A program made the position numbers and the translations under genes. Under the pieces are notes generated by a model. The model saw only the letters and a list, made by a program, of their open reading frames with translations, was not told where the DNA came from and did no database searches. Source: Saccharibacillus deserti (lineage in GTDB: Bacteria; Bacillota; Bacilli; Paenibacillales; Paenibacillaceae). Taken from it: a stretch of DNA of 64,000 bases. The DNA is taken from contig NZ_JABJVN010000002.1 in NCBI RefSeq assembly GCF_013618475.1, forward strand, positions 744,001-808,000, in the 5' to 3' direction. The first letter of the stretch is position 1. Every line of letters begins with the position of its first letter. Below are positions 17,975-26,010 of the stretch, one piece after another.

Positions 17975-18946
17975 ATGACCAACGCGATCGAAACGAGAAT
18001 CCAGGATTTGGAGCGCTATCGTCCGTCCCTCACGGCCAAGCGGGATCTGGACGCTTTCTGGGAATCGACTCTGGCCGAGTATGCGGACAAGCCGCTGAAC
18101 GGAACGCGTGAGCTTGTAGCGACCCCGATGAGCGGCATGAACGTCTACCGGACCACCTACGAAGGAGCGGACGATACGCCGCTGCATGCTTGGTATCTGA
18201 CACCGAAGCCGGCCGCGGCCGGCCAATCGAATCCGGCTTTCCCCTGCGTTGTCCATTATCACGGATACGGAGGCAGCAAAGGCATGCCGGAGCATTTTGC
18301 CCATTACATCCTGATGGGATTTGCCGTGCTCTCGATCGATGTCCGCGGACAAAGCGGCGATACGGGAAGCCGGTTGGCCCAGCCTTACGGCGCGGTCAAA
18401 GGCTGGCTGACGCCGGGTATCCTGGACCGTGAAACGGCTTACTACCGGGCGATCACGATCGACGCGATCCGCGCGGCGGAATGGGCATCGGCACAGCCGG
18501 AAACGGATTCGGAGCGGGTCTTCGTAATCGGCGGCAGTCAGGGCGGAGGCCTTGCGCTGATCGTGCCTGCGCTCAGTTCCGTGCCCAAAGCGGCGGTCGC
18601 CCATATCCCGAACATGTGCCATATGGACTTCGGCATTCTCAATTCGAACAGCTCCCTGTTGGAAGCGGCAGAATTCGTAAGCAAGCATCCCGAGCATCTG
18701 GAAGCCGTGCTGGAGACGCTCAGTTATTTCGATAATCTCAATCTGGCGCATCGGATCGATATTCCGGTAATGGTATCGTGCGGATTGAAAGATCCGTGCT
18801 GTATGCCCGAGACGGTCTATGCGGCGTACAACCGGATCGGTTCGGACAAAGAAATGCGCGTCTATCCGTTCGACGGCCATTGGGTATCGGACGGACAGAA
18901 TCGATTGGCGATGGAATTTTTGACCCGGCATGCGGGTTTGTCCTGA
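17975..18946 (+). CDS. Acetyl xylan esterase / cephalosporin-C deacetylase family
   Basis: The 323-residue alpha/beta hydrolase is typical in length for the family (about 320). It removes acetyl groups from xylo-oligosaccharides. The nucleophile Ser188 lies in GGSQGGG, the oxyanion region in YHGYGGSKG, and the catalytic His near the C-terminus in DGHWVSDG. The typical strand after the N-terminus is LHAWYLTPKP. There is no signal peptide, so it acts on imported sugars, in line with the GH31 and GH3 genes nearby. The open frame reaches back to 17462, but that stretch overlaps the macro-domain gene in another frame. ATG 17975 has AAGGAG upstream at a rather long spacing of 13 bases. Confidence 0.88.
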   Translation: MTNAIETRIQDLERYRPSLTAKRDLDAFWESTLAEYADKPLNGTRELVATPMSGMNVYRTTYEGADDTPLHAWYLTPKPAAAGQSNPAFPCVVHYHGYGGSKGMPEHFAHYILMGFAVLSIDVRGQSGDTGSRLAQPYGAVKGWLTPGILDRETAYYRAITIDAIRAAEWASAQPETDSERVFVIGGSQGGGLALIVPALSSVPKAAVAHIPNMCHMDFGILNSNSSLLEAAEFVSKHPEHLEAVLETLSYFDNLNLAHRIDIPVMVSCGLKDPCCMPETVYAAYNRIGSDKEMRVYPFDGHWVSDGQNRLAMEFLTRHAGLS

Positions 18947-19046
18947 ATCGCCAAACAAGCGCAGTCACTGAAGCTTCGGCAAACGCGGAATCGTTCCGCC
19001 GGCCCGGGCTTCTTTTTAATACGCGGATTCGCAATTGTAGGTTTAT

Positions 19047-19088
19047 TTAAATCATTTACTTTACTTTTGTAACTTAATGATTTAAGAT
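19047..19088 (+). promoter_or_regulatory. Promoter with overlapping inverted-repeat operator for the VOC gene
   Basis: A promoter TTTACT (19060-19065), 17 bases, TAAGAT (19083-19088) is overlapped by a perfect inverted repeat, TTAAATCATT (19047-19056) and AATGATTTAA (19076-19085). The left arm sits just upstream of the -35; the right arm covers the -10. A repressor there would block RNA polymerase. The region is very AT-rich compared with its surroundings. Confidence 0.6.
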
Positions 19089-19155
19089 AGATCTATTAAA
19101 AATATTACTCATGCATAATAAAAAATGCTATAAGTAAAATCAGGAGGTTGTCTTT

Positions 19156-20010
19156 ATGAATCGCTATTCGATACATCCGGATGCCCATATGGGGCGCGTA
19201 CAGCTGAAAGTCAGCCAGATCGAACGTTCCGTTCGCTATTACAGCGAAGTGATCGGTCTCGAATTGACGAGCCGTACCGACACAACGGCCGAGTTCGGCG
19301 TGGAAGGCAGCGGCGTGCTGCTTGGCATCGAAGAGGTGGCGGATGCGCAAACTCCGCGGCCGCAAAGCGTCACGGGGTTGTATCATTTCGCCATCCTGCT
19401 GCCGAGCCGTCAAGCACTCGGCACAACGCTGCGCCATTTGGCGGAATACGGGCTGAGTATCGGCCAGGGAGACCATCTGGTCAGCGAAGCTTTTTATCTG
19501 AACGACCCGGACGGCAACGGCATCGAGATTTACGCGGATCGCCCGCGCTCGCAGTGGCAGACGGACGCCAAAGGGGAGTATGTCATGGCCAGCGATCCGG
19601 TTGACGTGGAATCGCTGCTGAAGCTTGCGGGAGCCTGGAACGGGCTGCCGGCCGGAACGTTGATCGGACACGTTCATCTGCATGTCGGCAATCTGCCGGC
19701 AGCGCGCGAATTTTACGTGGACGGACTCGGTTTCGATGTGGTGCTGCACTTCGGCGGGGGCGCGCTGTTCGTCTCGGCGGGCGGGTATCATCATCATATG
19801 GGCCTCAATACCTGGGCGGGTGTCGGCGCTCCGGCAGCTCCCGCCAATGCGGTCGGCCTGAGCTATTTTACGATCGAATACCCGAACGCGGAAGCCTTGG
19901 ACAGAGCGGTCGAAGCGCTCCGCGAAGCCGGGATCGAAGTGGCGAATACGCCGGAAGGTCCGTCGGCGCTCGACCCGTTCGGCAATCGTGCCGTACTGCG
20001 TTTCGCCTGA
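19156..20010 (+). CDS. VOC-family dioxygenase-like protein (CatE-like)
   Basis: The 284-residue protein has two tandem vicinal-oxygen-chelate modules, the size and layout of Bacillus CatE-type catechol 2,3-dioxygenases. Metal ligands of this family are visible as His in [14 protein letters not shown] starts (here HMGRVQLKV), [20 protein letters not shown] and the Glu in the final [10 protein letters not shown] region. The start ATG 19156 has AGGAGG. Quinone-responsive MarR repressors control such genes in Bacillus, matching the operator seen upstream. A terminator follows. The substrate (catechol, quinone adduct or glyoxal) is not determinable. Confidence 0.82.
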   Translation: MNRYSIHPDAHMGRVQLKVSQIERSVRYYSEVIGLELTSRTDTTAEFGVEGSGVLLGIEEVADAQTPRPQSVTGLYHFAILLPSRQALGTTLRHLAEYGLSIGQGDHLVSEAFYLNDPDGNGIEIYADRPRSQWQTDAKGEYVMASDPVDVESLLKLAGAWNGLPAGTLIGHVHLHVGNLPAAREFYVDGLGFDVVLHFGGGALFVSAGGYHHHMGLNTWAGVGAPAAPANAVGLSYFTIEYPNAEALDRAVEALREAGIEVANTPEGPSALDPFGNRAVLRFA

Positions 20011-20020
20011 CCGAAAACAT

Positions 20021-20055
20021 AACGGCGGCTTTCCCTTCGGGGAAAGCCGTTTTCT
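20021..20055 (+). terminator. Terminator after the VOC gene
   Basis: GGCTTTCCC, tetraloop TTCG, GGGAAAGCC, then TTTTCTTT (20027-20055). The UUCG tetraloop is unusually stable. Confidence 0.85.
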
Positions 20056-20136
20056 TTGTTTCCGGGCTGCTGTATAATTTGAACGGACAAGCCGTCGAAC
20101 AAGTCGGGATCCGGAGGGAAAAGGGGGAAAGCCGCG

Positions 20137-20556
20137 ATGAGAGGGGTCGGGATTCTAATCAATACGCTCAGCGTTTATGGGGTCGCCATGGGGATCTGGT
20201 TCGTGCTCGATACGTGGAAGCCGGGCATCGGATCTTCGACCGCAACGACAGCGATCGGGTTTTCTCTGTTTTTGTGCTGCCGGGTGTGCTGTTCCTTCTG
20301 CTTGGATCGTGGATCCTGCGCCGGGCCAAGCGCAAGCGCCTGGAGACGGTGAACGGACAGGCTGCAGGCAGCCCCATCGATCTGGCCAAGCCGGTTTCGG
20401 CGAATGACGTTTACCGTACGAATGCGCCGCGTCCGAAGGCCGGCGCATCGGGACGGGTCGTCGCCGTCTGCCGTGCCTGCGGAAGCCGCAAAACAATTCG
20501 CGCAGGCACGGCAGACGGTATGCGATTACTGCGGAGCCGCGATCGAGCACTTTTGA
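20137..20556 (+). pseudogene. Small membrane protein with zinc ribbon, carrying two frameshifts
   Basis: The start (ATG 20137, behind GGGGGAAAG) and the end (TGA 20554-20556) share a frame, but the middle is coding only in another frame. The first part reads [19 protein letters not shown]. Near 20268-20272 (a T run) one base seems missing, giving [20 protein letters not shown]. Near 20482-20485 one A seems extra. Repaired, the end reads [15 protein letters not shown] then [13 protein letters not shown], a four-Cys zinc ribbon. The corrected protein would be about 139 residues with two membrane helices. Function is unknown. It could be a true decaying gene or a sequence error. Confidence 0.65.
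20464..20518. repeat. Perfect 18-bp inverted repeat inside the frameshifted gene
   Basis: CCGTCTGCCGTGCCTGCG (20464-20481) pairs exactly with CGCAGGCACGGCAGACGG (20501-20518) around a 19-base loop. It contains the codons of the first zinc-ribbon Cys pair, and the apparent extra A lies at the edge of the loop. Confidence 0.9.
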
Positions 20557-20645
20557 CGAACAAGAGCGCAGCGCCAAGGCCCGAATACCCGGCGGCGAGC
20601 TCCGGTTACGCCGATCGACCGCCGCGAGGAAAGGAAAACGAAGAC

Positions 20646-21359
20646 ATGAAACCGATTTTTGCGAACGATTGGGCGGAGATCCTGCATCCCGAAATGGAGA
20701 AGCCTTATTATCTGGAACTCCGGCGCAGGCTGGCGGACGAATACCGCAGCCAAACCGTATACCCGGACATGTACCGGATCTTCAGCGCTTTTCATTTGAC
20801 GGCTTTTGCCGATACGCGCGTCGTTATTTTGGGACAGGATCCGTACCACGGACCGAATCAGGCGCACGGACTCAGCTTTTCGGTCCAGCCCGGCAGACCC
20901 GTTCCGCCCTCGCTGGACAATATTTATCGCGAACTGCATGACGATCTGGGCTGCAAACCGGTGCGGCACGGATTTCTTGAACCCTGGGCGAAACAGGGCG
21001 TTCTGCTGCTCAACCATGTATTGACCGTGCGGCGGGGCCTGGCGGCTTCGCATCAGGGCCTGGGCTGGGAGACGTTCACGGATGCGGCAATCGCGGCGAT
21101 CAACGAGCGGGAGCAGCCTGTCGTATTCATCTTGTGGGGACGAAGCGCCCAGGAAAAAGGAGCGTTTATCGACGCCGGCCGACATCTTGTGATTAAGTCG
21201 GCGCATCCGAGTCCGCGTTCGGCGGAACGGGGATTTTTCGGCAGCCGTCCTTTTTCCCGCACAAATGAGTTTTTGCGTTCCCGCGGGCTGCCCGAGATCG
21301 ATTGGTGTCTGCCCGAAGTGCCGGAAGAATTGAAGGAAGAAGGGAAAACGACGATATGA
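20646..21359 (+). CDS. ung: Uracil-DNA glycosylase
   Basis: The 237-residue family 1 UDG removes uracil from DNA in base-excision repair. The catalytic water-activating Asp65 is in GQDPYHG, the uracil pocket in GLSFSV and LLLNHVLTV, the Leu-intercalation/His loop in [18 protein letters not shown] 20646 has a GAGGAAAGG ribosome site. An apparent longer frame from 20079 is only the frameshifted neighbour running into it. Its stop overlaps the start of the HAD gene (ATGA), so they form an operon. Confidence 0.95.
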   Translation: MKPIFANDWAEILHPEMEKPYYLELRRRLADEYRSQTVYPDMYRIFSAFHLTAFADTRVVILGQDPYHGPNQAHGLSFSVQPGRPVPPSLDNIYRELHDDLGCKPVRHGFLEPWAKQGVLLLNHVLTVRRGLAASHQGLGWETFTDAAIAAINEREQPVVFILWGRSAQEKGAFIDAGRHLVIKSAHPSPRSAERGFFGSRPFSRTNEFLRSRGLPEIDWCLPEVPEELKEEGKTTI

Positions 21360-22057
21360 AGCCTTACCGATATCTTTTGTTCGATGCGGATGACACGCTG
21401 CTCGATTTCCGCCGCTGCGAACGCGAAGCGTTGGCCGGAGCGATGAAGGAAGCCGGTTGGGATACGGACTTCGACGGCTGCCTGGCGTGTTATACGGCGA
21501 TTAATCGCGCCTTGTGGACCGATTACGAGCAGAACCGAATTACCCAGAATCAGCTGCGCGGCGAACGCTTCCGGCGATTGTTCGAGCAGCTGGGCGTTGA
21601 CGGCGACTCGGAGGCATTTGCCTCGGCTTATCTGCGGTATTTTGCTGCCGGTTCGTTTGTTACGCCGGATGCCCGGGCGGTATGCGACGCACTGAAGCCG
21701 GCATTCGACCTGTCGATTATCACCAACGGGGTCAGCGACGTGCAGTTCTCGCGGATCCAAGGTTCGGAGTTGAAAGCTTATTTCGATCATATCGTCGTAT
21801 CCGACGATGCGGGTTCCGCCAAGCCGGCACCGGCTATTTTCGATTACGCGTTGAAAAAGATCGGCTGCATGGACAAATCGCAGGCGCTTATTGTCGGGGA
21901 TTCGCTGTCTTCGGATATCCGGGGAGGATTCGGCTACGGCATCGATACCTGCTGGTACAATCCCGAACGTCTGTCCAACAACAGCGGTATTGTCCCGACC
22001 TACGAGATTGCGCAGTTGACCGAACTCATCCCACTGCTGCTGGAAGAAAACGGCTGA
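21356..22057 (+). CDS. HAD-superfamily noncanonical nucleotidase (YjjG/YfnB-like)
   Basis: The 233-residue HAD phosphatase has motif [10 protein letters not shown], motif II TNG, motif III Lys in GSAKPAP and motif IV GDSLSSD. The start overlaps the ung stop. YjjG-type enzymes dephosphorylate noncanonical pyrimidine nucleotides such as 5-fluoro-dUMP or dUMP. Coupling with uracil glycosylase fits a role in keeping uracil-type bases out of DNA. The substrate is inferred from family resemblance and neighbourhood. Confidence 0.86.
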   Translation: MKPYRYLLFDADDTLLDFRRCEREALAGAMKEAGWDTDFDGCLACYTAINRALWTDYEQNRITQNQLRGERFRRLFEQLGVDGDSEAFASAYLRYFAAGSFVTPDARAVCDALKPAFDLSIITNGVSDVQFSRIQGSELKAYFDHIVVSDDAGSAKPAPAIFDYALKKIGCMDKSQALIVGDSLSSDIRGGFGYGIDTCWYNPERLSNNSGIVPTYEIAQLTELIPLLLEENG

Positions 22058-22239
22058 TCGGCGTAAAGGATCGACGTTCGTGCACACGGTAATGATGGCG
22101 CGCCGGAGCGGTTTTTGGCAAAGCGGCCGCCGCCGGCGAAAATTGTTGGAGGATTCCCTTTCTTTTTGACTCTTGAAAACGCTACAATTAAACTTGGAAT
22201 GTGACCATTTTGTGATAGCGATGAAGGAGGAGACGGATT

Positions 22240-23619
22240 TTGGATTACCGGATCGAAAAAGACACGCTTGGTGAAATGAAAGTGCCCGTAAGCAAGATGT
22301 GGGGGGCACAGACGCAGCGCAGCAAAGAAAACTTTCCGATCGGCCAGGAGAAGATGCCTTCCGAAGTCATCCGCGCCTTCGCCATCTTGAAAAAATCGGC
22401 GGCGCTTGCGAACCGCGATCTGGGCAAATTGTCGGAAAACAAAGCCGGAGCGATTGCCCAGGCGGCCGACGAGATCTTGGAAGGCCTGCTGGATGAACAT
22501 TTCCCGCTGGTGGTCTGGCAGACGGGCAGCGGCACGCAGTCCAATATGAACGTCAACGAAGTGATCGCCTACCGCGGCAACCAGCTGCTCGAAGGCAAAG
22601 GCGGTACCGACGAACGCCTGCACCCAAATGACGATGTCAATATGTCGCAGAGTTCCAACGATACGTTCCCGACCGCGCTGCACGTAGCCGGCGTCACGGC
22701 TGTCGAGGACAAACTGCTGCCGGCGATCGCGGTACTCAAAGCAACTTTCGACGAGAAGGTGGAAGCTTTCCGGGACGTGATCAAGATCGGACGCACGCAT
22801 CTGATGGACGCGACTCCGCTGACGCTCGGCCAGGAAATCAGCGGCTGGTCCGCGATGCTGGAGAAAAGCGGCACGATGATCAAGGAAAGCGTGCAGCATA
22901 TGAAGGAGCTTGCGATCGGCGGCACCGCGGTCGGCACCGGCATCAATGCGCATCCGGAATTCGGCGACCGCGCGGCGGCGTACATTTCGCAGTTTACGCA
23001 GGCCAAGTTCACTTCGGCCCGGAACAAATTCCATGCGCTTACGAGCCACGACGAAGCAGTGTATACGCACGGTGCGATTAAGGCGCTGGCGGCCGATCTG
23101 ATGAAGATCGCCAACGATGTGCGCTGGCTGGCCAGCGGACCGCGCAGCGGTCTCGGCGAGATCCGGATTCCGGAGAACGAGCCGGGCAGTTCGATCATGC
23201 CGGGCAAAGTCAATCCGACCCAACCGGAAGCGATCACGATGGTCGTAGCCCAGGTGTTCGGCAACGACACGACAATCGGCTTCGCCGCCAGTCAGGGCAA
23301 CTTCGAGCTGAACGTGTTCAAGCCGGTTCTGATCTACAATTTCCTGCAGTCCGTCAACCTGCTGGCCGATTCCATCCTTGCGTTCAACGACAAATGCGCA
23401 GTGGGCATCGAAGCCAATCTCGACCAGATTCAGCACAACCTCGGCAATTCGCTGATGCTCGTGACGTCGCTTAATCCGCATATCGGGTACGAGAACGCGG
23501 CGAAGATTGCGAAGAAGGCCCACGCCGAAGGGACATCGCTGAAAGAAGCGGCTTTGTCGACAGGTCTGCTGACCGAAGAAGAATTCGACCGTTACGTCGA
23601 TCCGAAAAAAATGATCTGA
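22240..23619 (+). CDS. fumC: Class II fumarate hydratase
   Basis: The 459-residue enzyme interconverts fumarate and L-malate in the TCA cycle; the length is normal. The superfamily signature [13 protein letters not shown] is present, with [13 protein letters not shown] and [14 protein letters not shown] typical of FumC rather than aspartase or argininosuccinate lyase. The start is TTG 22240, behind AAGGAGGAG; there is no in-frame ATG nearby. A possible -10 TACAAT lies at 22183-22188. The cluster is Fe-free, so it is the oxygen-stable fumarase. Confidence 0.95.
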   Translation: MDYRIEKDTLGEMKVPVSKMWGAQTQRSKENFPIGQEKMPSEVIRAFAILKKSAALANRDLGKLSENKAGAIAQAADEILEGLLDEHFPLVVWQTGSGTQSNMNVNEVIAYRGNQLLEGKGGTDERLHPNDDVNMSQSSNDTFPTALHVAGVTAVEDKLLPAIAVLKATFDEKVEAFRDVIKIGRTHLMDATPLTLGQEISGWSAMLEKSGTMIKESVQHMKELAIGGTAVGTGINAHPEFGDRAAAYISQFTQAKFTSARNKFHALTSHDEAVYTHGAIKALAADLMKIANDVRWLASGPRSGLGEIRIPENEPGSSIMPGKVNPTQPEAITMVVAQVFGNDTTIGFAASQGNFELNVFKPVLIYNFLQSVNLLADSILAFNDKCAVGIEANLDQIQHNLGNSLMLVTSLNPHIGYENAAKIAKKAHAEGTSLKEAALSTGLLTEEEFDRYVDPKKMI

Positions 23620-23633
23620 TCGGAGGCATGGAG

Positions 23634-24194
23634 ATGACCGAATATTTCCCGAGTGAAGCCGAACTGGAGCCTATTCGTTATCCGGTCGGAAGGCCCGCAG
23701 AGATCGACACGTTCGAACCCGGGCAGCTTGAAGACTGGATCGAAGAAATCCGGCGTCTGCCGGATCGGCTGGAAGCGGCGATCGAAGGCTTGAGCGAGCA
23801 GCAGCTCAATATGCCGTACCGCCCTGGCGGCTGGACCGTCAAGCAGGTGGTGCACCATTTGGCGGACAGCCATATGAACGCCTATATGCGGCTCAAGCTT
23901 GCGCTAAGCGAAGAAAAGCCGACCGTCAAACCTTACGAAGAACAAATCTGGGCGGAGCAGCCCGATGCCTCCGGCCTCGCCGTCGGCGCGTCCCTGCTGA
24001 TTCTGCGCGGACTGCATACCCGCTGGACGTTCCTGCTCGAATCGCTGACGCCCGATCAGTGGAACCGGAGCTTCTACCATCCCCAATCGGAGAAATGGAC
24101 TCCGCTCGGCGTACAGACCGAACATTATGCCTGGCACGGCCGGCACCATACGGCGCAGATCGTTTCGCTCGCCGAACGCTCGGGCTGGCGCTAA
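23634..24194 (+). CDS. bstA: DinB-fold bacillithiol transferase (YfiT/BstA)
   Basis: The roughly 186-residue four-helix-bundle protein has His ligands in VVHHLADSHMNAY and WHGRHHTAQI. It matches YfiT/BstA, which conjugates bacillithiol to electrophiles and antibiotics. The N-terminus IRYPVGRP is characteristic of the YfiT group. Of two starts (23628, 23634) I preferred 23634, which leaves eight bases after CGGAGG. It follows fumC by a few bases and may be co-transcribed with it. Confidence 0.85.
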   Translation: MTEYFPSEAELEPIRYPVGRPAEIDTFEPGQLEDWIEEIRRLPDRLEAAIEGLSEQQLNMPYRPGGWTVKQVVHHLADSHMNAYMRLKLALSEEKPTVKPYEEQIWAEQPDASGLAVGASLLILRGLHTRWTFLLESLTPDQWNRSFYHPQSEKWTPLGVQTEHYAWHGRHHTAQIVSLAERSGWR

Positions 24195-24200
24195 TCGGTT

Positions 24201-24280
24201 TGCGACGGTCGGCTCGACCGTCGCAGGTTTCGTAGGCAGCAGGCTCCGAACTTCCGGCGGAAGTTCGGAGCCTGTTTGTG
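24201..24280 (+). terminator. Two tandem strong hairpins after bstA
   Basis: First hairpin: TGCGACGGTCG (24201-24211), loop GCT, CGACCGTCGCA (24215-24225). Second: AGGCTCCGAACTTCC (24241-24255), loop GGC, GGAAGTTCGGAGCCT (24259-24273), then GTTTGTG. Together they form a double terminator-like structure with a weak T run. Confidence 0.65.
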
Positions 24281-24454
24281 CTGCGGAACATGGGAGATTC
24301 GAATCCGCCCCGGACCTGCCTTGAATCCGGTCGTATCGACCGGCGGATTGTTGGGAGCACATAGAAATAAAAGGCTGTTTCGACAAAAACATTTGCTTTA
24401 CAATGAACGGGGAGACTTTTTTCAAAAATGGCGAATCGGAACGGAGTGGTGGAG

Positions 24455-25144
24455 ATGAATACGAAGAAATTGGCTGCCGAACGGGCGGTAGAAGCGATAG
24501 AAGACGGAATGACGGTCGGACTCGGAACGGGGTCGACGGCTTATTACGCGATCGAGAAGCTGGGCGAGCGGGTGCGGAAAGGTCTGACCATCCGCGCGGT
24601 AGCGACTTCCAAACGTTCGGAAGAACAGGCGATTGCGCTGGGGATTCCGATTGTGCCGTTTGCGGAGGTCGGAAGAATCGACATCACGATCGACGGAGCG
24701 GACGAGGTGGACCGGTCGCTTCAACTGATCAAGGGCGGAGGCGGAGCGCTGCTGCGCGAGAAGATCGTGGCGGCTCGAAGCGACAAAATGTTCGTCATTG
24801 TCGGCGAAGACAAGCGGGTCGATACGCTTGGCGTTTTCCCTCTGCCGGTCGAGATCGTGCCTTTTGCCTATGAATGGACGCTGGATGCGCTTCGCTCCCT
24901 GGGACTGAAGCCGGAACTGCGGATGGCGGACGGGGAAATTTACGTGACCGACAACGGCAATTACATTGCGGACTGCGGCGGCGTTCCTATTACCGATCCG
25001 GCTGCGCTGCACGCGAGCCTCAATGCGATTGCGGGCGTGGTCGAAAACGGATTGTTCGTCGATATGGCGCATACGGTGATCGTAGGCCGAGCAGACGGAA
25101 GCATCGACACGATAAGCCGCGCTTCCCTGTCCGTTTCCGAGTAA
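24455..25144 (+). CDS. rpiA: Ribose-5-phosphate isomerase A
   Basis: The 229-residue enzyme interconverts ribose-5-phosphate and ribulose-5-phosphate. The phosphate/active-site loops are LGTGSTAYYAI, TSKRSEEQA, DGADEVD and KGGGGALLREK; the catalytic Glu lies in the last. The open frame starts at 24428, but ATG 24455 (MNTKKLAAERAVE) is where RpiA proteins begin and has GGAG eight bases ahead. A candidate -10 TACAAT is at 24399-24404. Confidence 0.94.
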   Translation: MNTKKLAAERAVEAIEDGMTVGLGTGSTAYYAIEKLGERVRKGLTIRAVATSKRSEEQAIALGIPIVPFAEVGRIDITIDGADEVDRSLQLIKGGGGALLREKIVAARSDKMFVIVGEDKRVDTLGVFPLPVEIVPFAYEWTLDALRSLGLKPELRMADGEIYVTDNGNYIADCGGVPITDPAALHASLNAIAGVVENGLFVDMAHTVIVGRADGSIDTISRASLSVSE

Positions 25145-25208
25145 GCGCAAAAAGGCGGCGGCCGGAAGCGGCGCCGTACTTTCTCAGGAAATGAGGGAAC
25201 TCTCTATA

Positions 25209-25850
25209 ATGAACAGACCAAACGAAACAACATCCAACACTTCACAGCCGGTACAGGCAAACGGGGAACAAACGATTCTGGAAGGGGAGCGGGTACGCCT
25301 GCGCCCGGTGGCCCCTGCGGATTACCGCGAACTGTACGATCTCGAATATGCGGATGTCGACCGGGAATGGGCCGAATGGGATGCGCCCTATTACAAAGCG
25401 GAAGAAAGGCAGGAGACTTTTGAAGAATTTGTGCAGGGGTACGAGAAACAGCGCGCGCGAAATCTGCCCTGGGAACGCCGTCTGCTGGTCGAAACCCGGG
25501 AAGGCCTGATGCTTGGCGTTATTACTTCCTATTGGGAACATGAACCTTCCAACTGGCTGGAAACGGGGATTCTGCTGTATCGGTCCGGCACCTGGGGTCG
25601 GGGCTGCGGAACGGAAGCGCTCCGGCTGTATGTGGCTTATCTGTTCGAACGTCTTGACGTACCGAGGGTCGGCATTACCACCTGGTCGGGCAACGAGCGG
25701 ATGATGCGCGCTGCGGCAAGAATCGGCATGCGGATCGAAGGAAGAATGCGCCGCTGCCGGATTGTGCGAGGAGAGCTGTACGATTCCATACGGATGGGCG
25801 TGCTGCGCGAAGAATGGGAAGCTTTATACGGATCGGCAGCCGATCGCTAA
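25209..25850 (+). CDS. GNAT-family N-acetyltransferase (RimJ/RimL-type)
   Basis: The roughly 213-residue protein has a 25-residue Asn/Gln/Thr-rich N-terminal extension, then GERVRLRPVAPADYRELYDLEY, WLETGILLYRSGTWGRGCGTEALRL (acetyl-CoA loop) and the RimJ/RimL-like VPRVGITTWSGNERMMRAAARIGMRIEGR. It probably acetylates a protein N-terminus or a small amine. The start at 25209 follows GAGGGA; ATG 25191 is an alternative. It is 98 bases before the leader ORF of the B12 locus with no clear terminator between, so read-through is possible. Confidence 0.85.
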   Translation: MNRPNETTSNTSQPVQANGEQTILEGERVRLRPVAPADYRELYDLEYADVDREWAEWDAPYYKAEERQETFEEFVQGYEKQRARNLPWERRLLVETREGLMLGVITSYWEHEPSNWLETGILLYRSGTWGRGCGTEALRLYVAYLFERLDVPRVGITTWSGNERMMRAAARIGMRIEGRMRRCRIVRGELYDSIRMGVLREEWEALYGSAADR

Positions 25851-25947
25851 TCGTTTGTCAAGTTGCGTATCTTTTCCCGGTATGGGAAGATGGACCCGAG
25901 GTTTTAACCGGGGATCGACGGACATACAAACCGGGAGGGATACGCGA

Positions 25948-26010
25948 ATGACGCATCAAGGTCAAAATCTGCCGGCGTTTCCTTCCGCTGAAGCGGGGGG
26001 GTTGAAATGA
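25948..26010 (+). CDS. Candidate 20-codon leader ORF coupled to the B12-sensor gene
   Basis: ATG 25948 has GGAGGG eight bases upstream, better than the ribosome site of the next gene. The ORF encodes MTHQGQNLPAFPSAEAGGLK and ends at TGA 26008-26010. That stop overlaps the downstream start as ATGA. A run of seven G (25995-26001) lies just before it; a one-base change there would fuse this peptide in frame to the B12-sensor. It may be a coupling peptide, a frameshift-linked N-terminus, or chance. Confidence 0.45.
   Translation: MTHQGQNLPAFPSAEAGGLK

Noticed and set aside
20079-21359. A 426-codon fusion of a membrane protein and UDG
   Set aside because: It results from the frameshifted zinc-ribbon gene running into ung. 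ung has its own ribosome site and normal start.
22183-22188. fumC -10 TACAAT with TTGACT as -35
   Set aside because: The spacing is only 11 bases and no better -35 was found.
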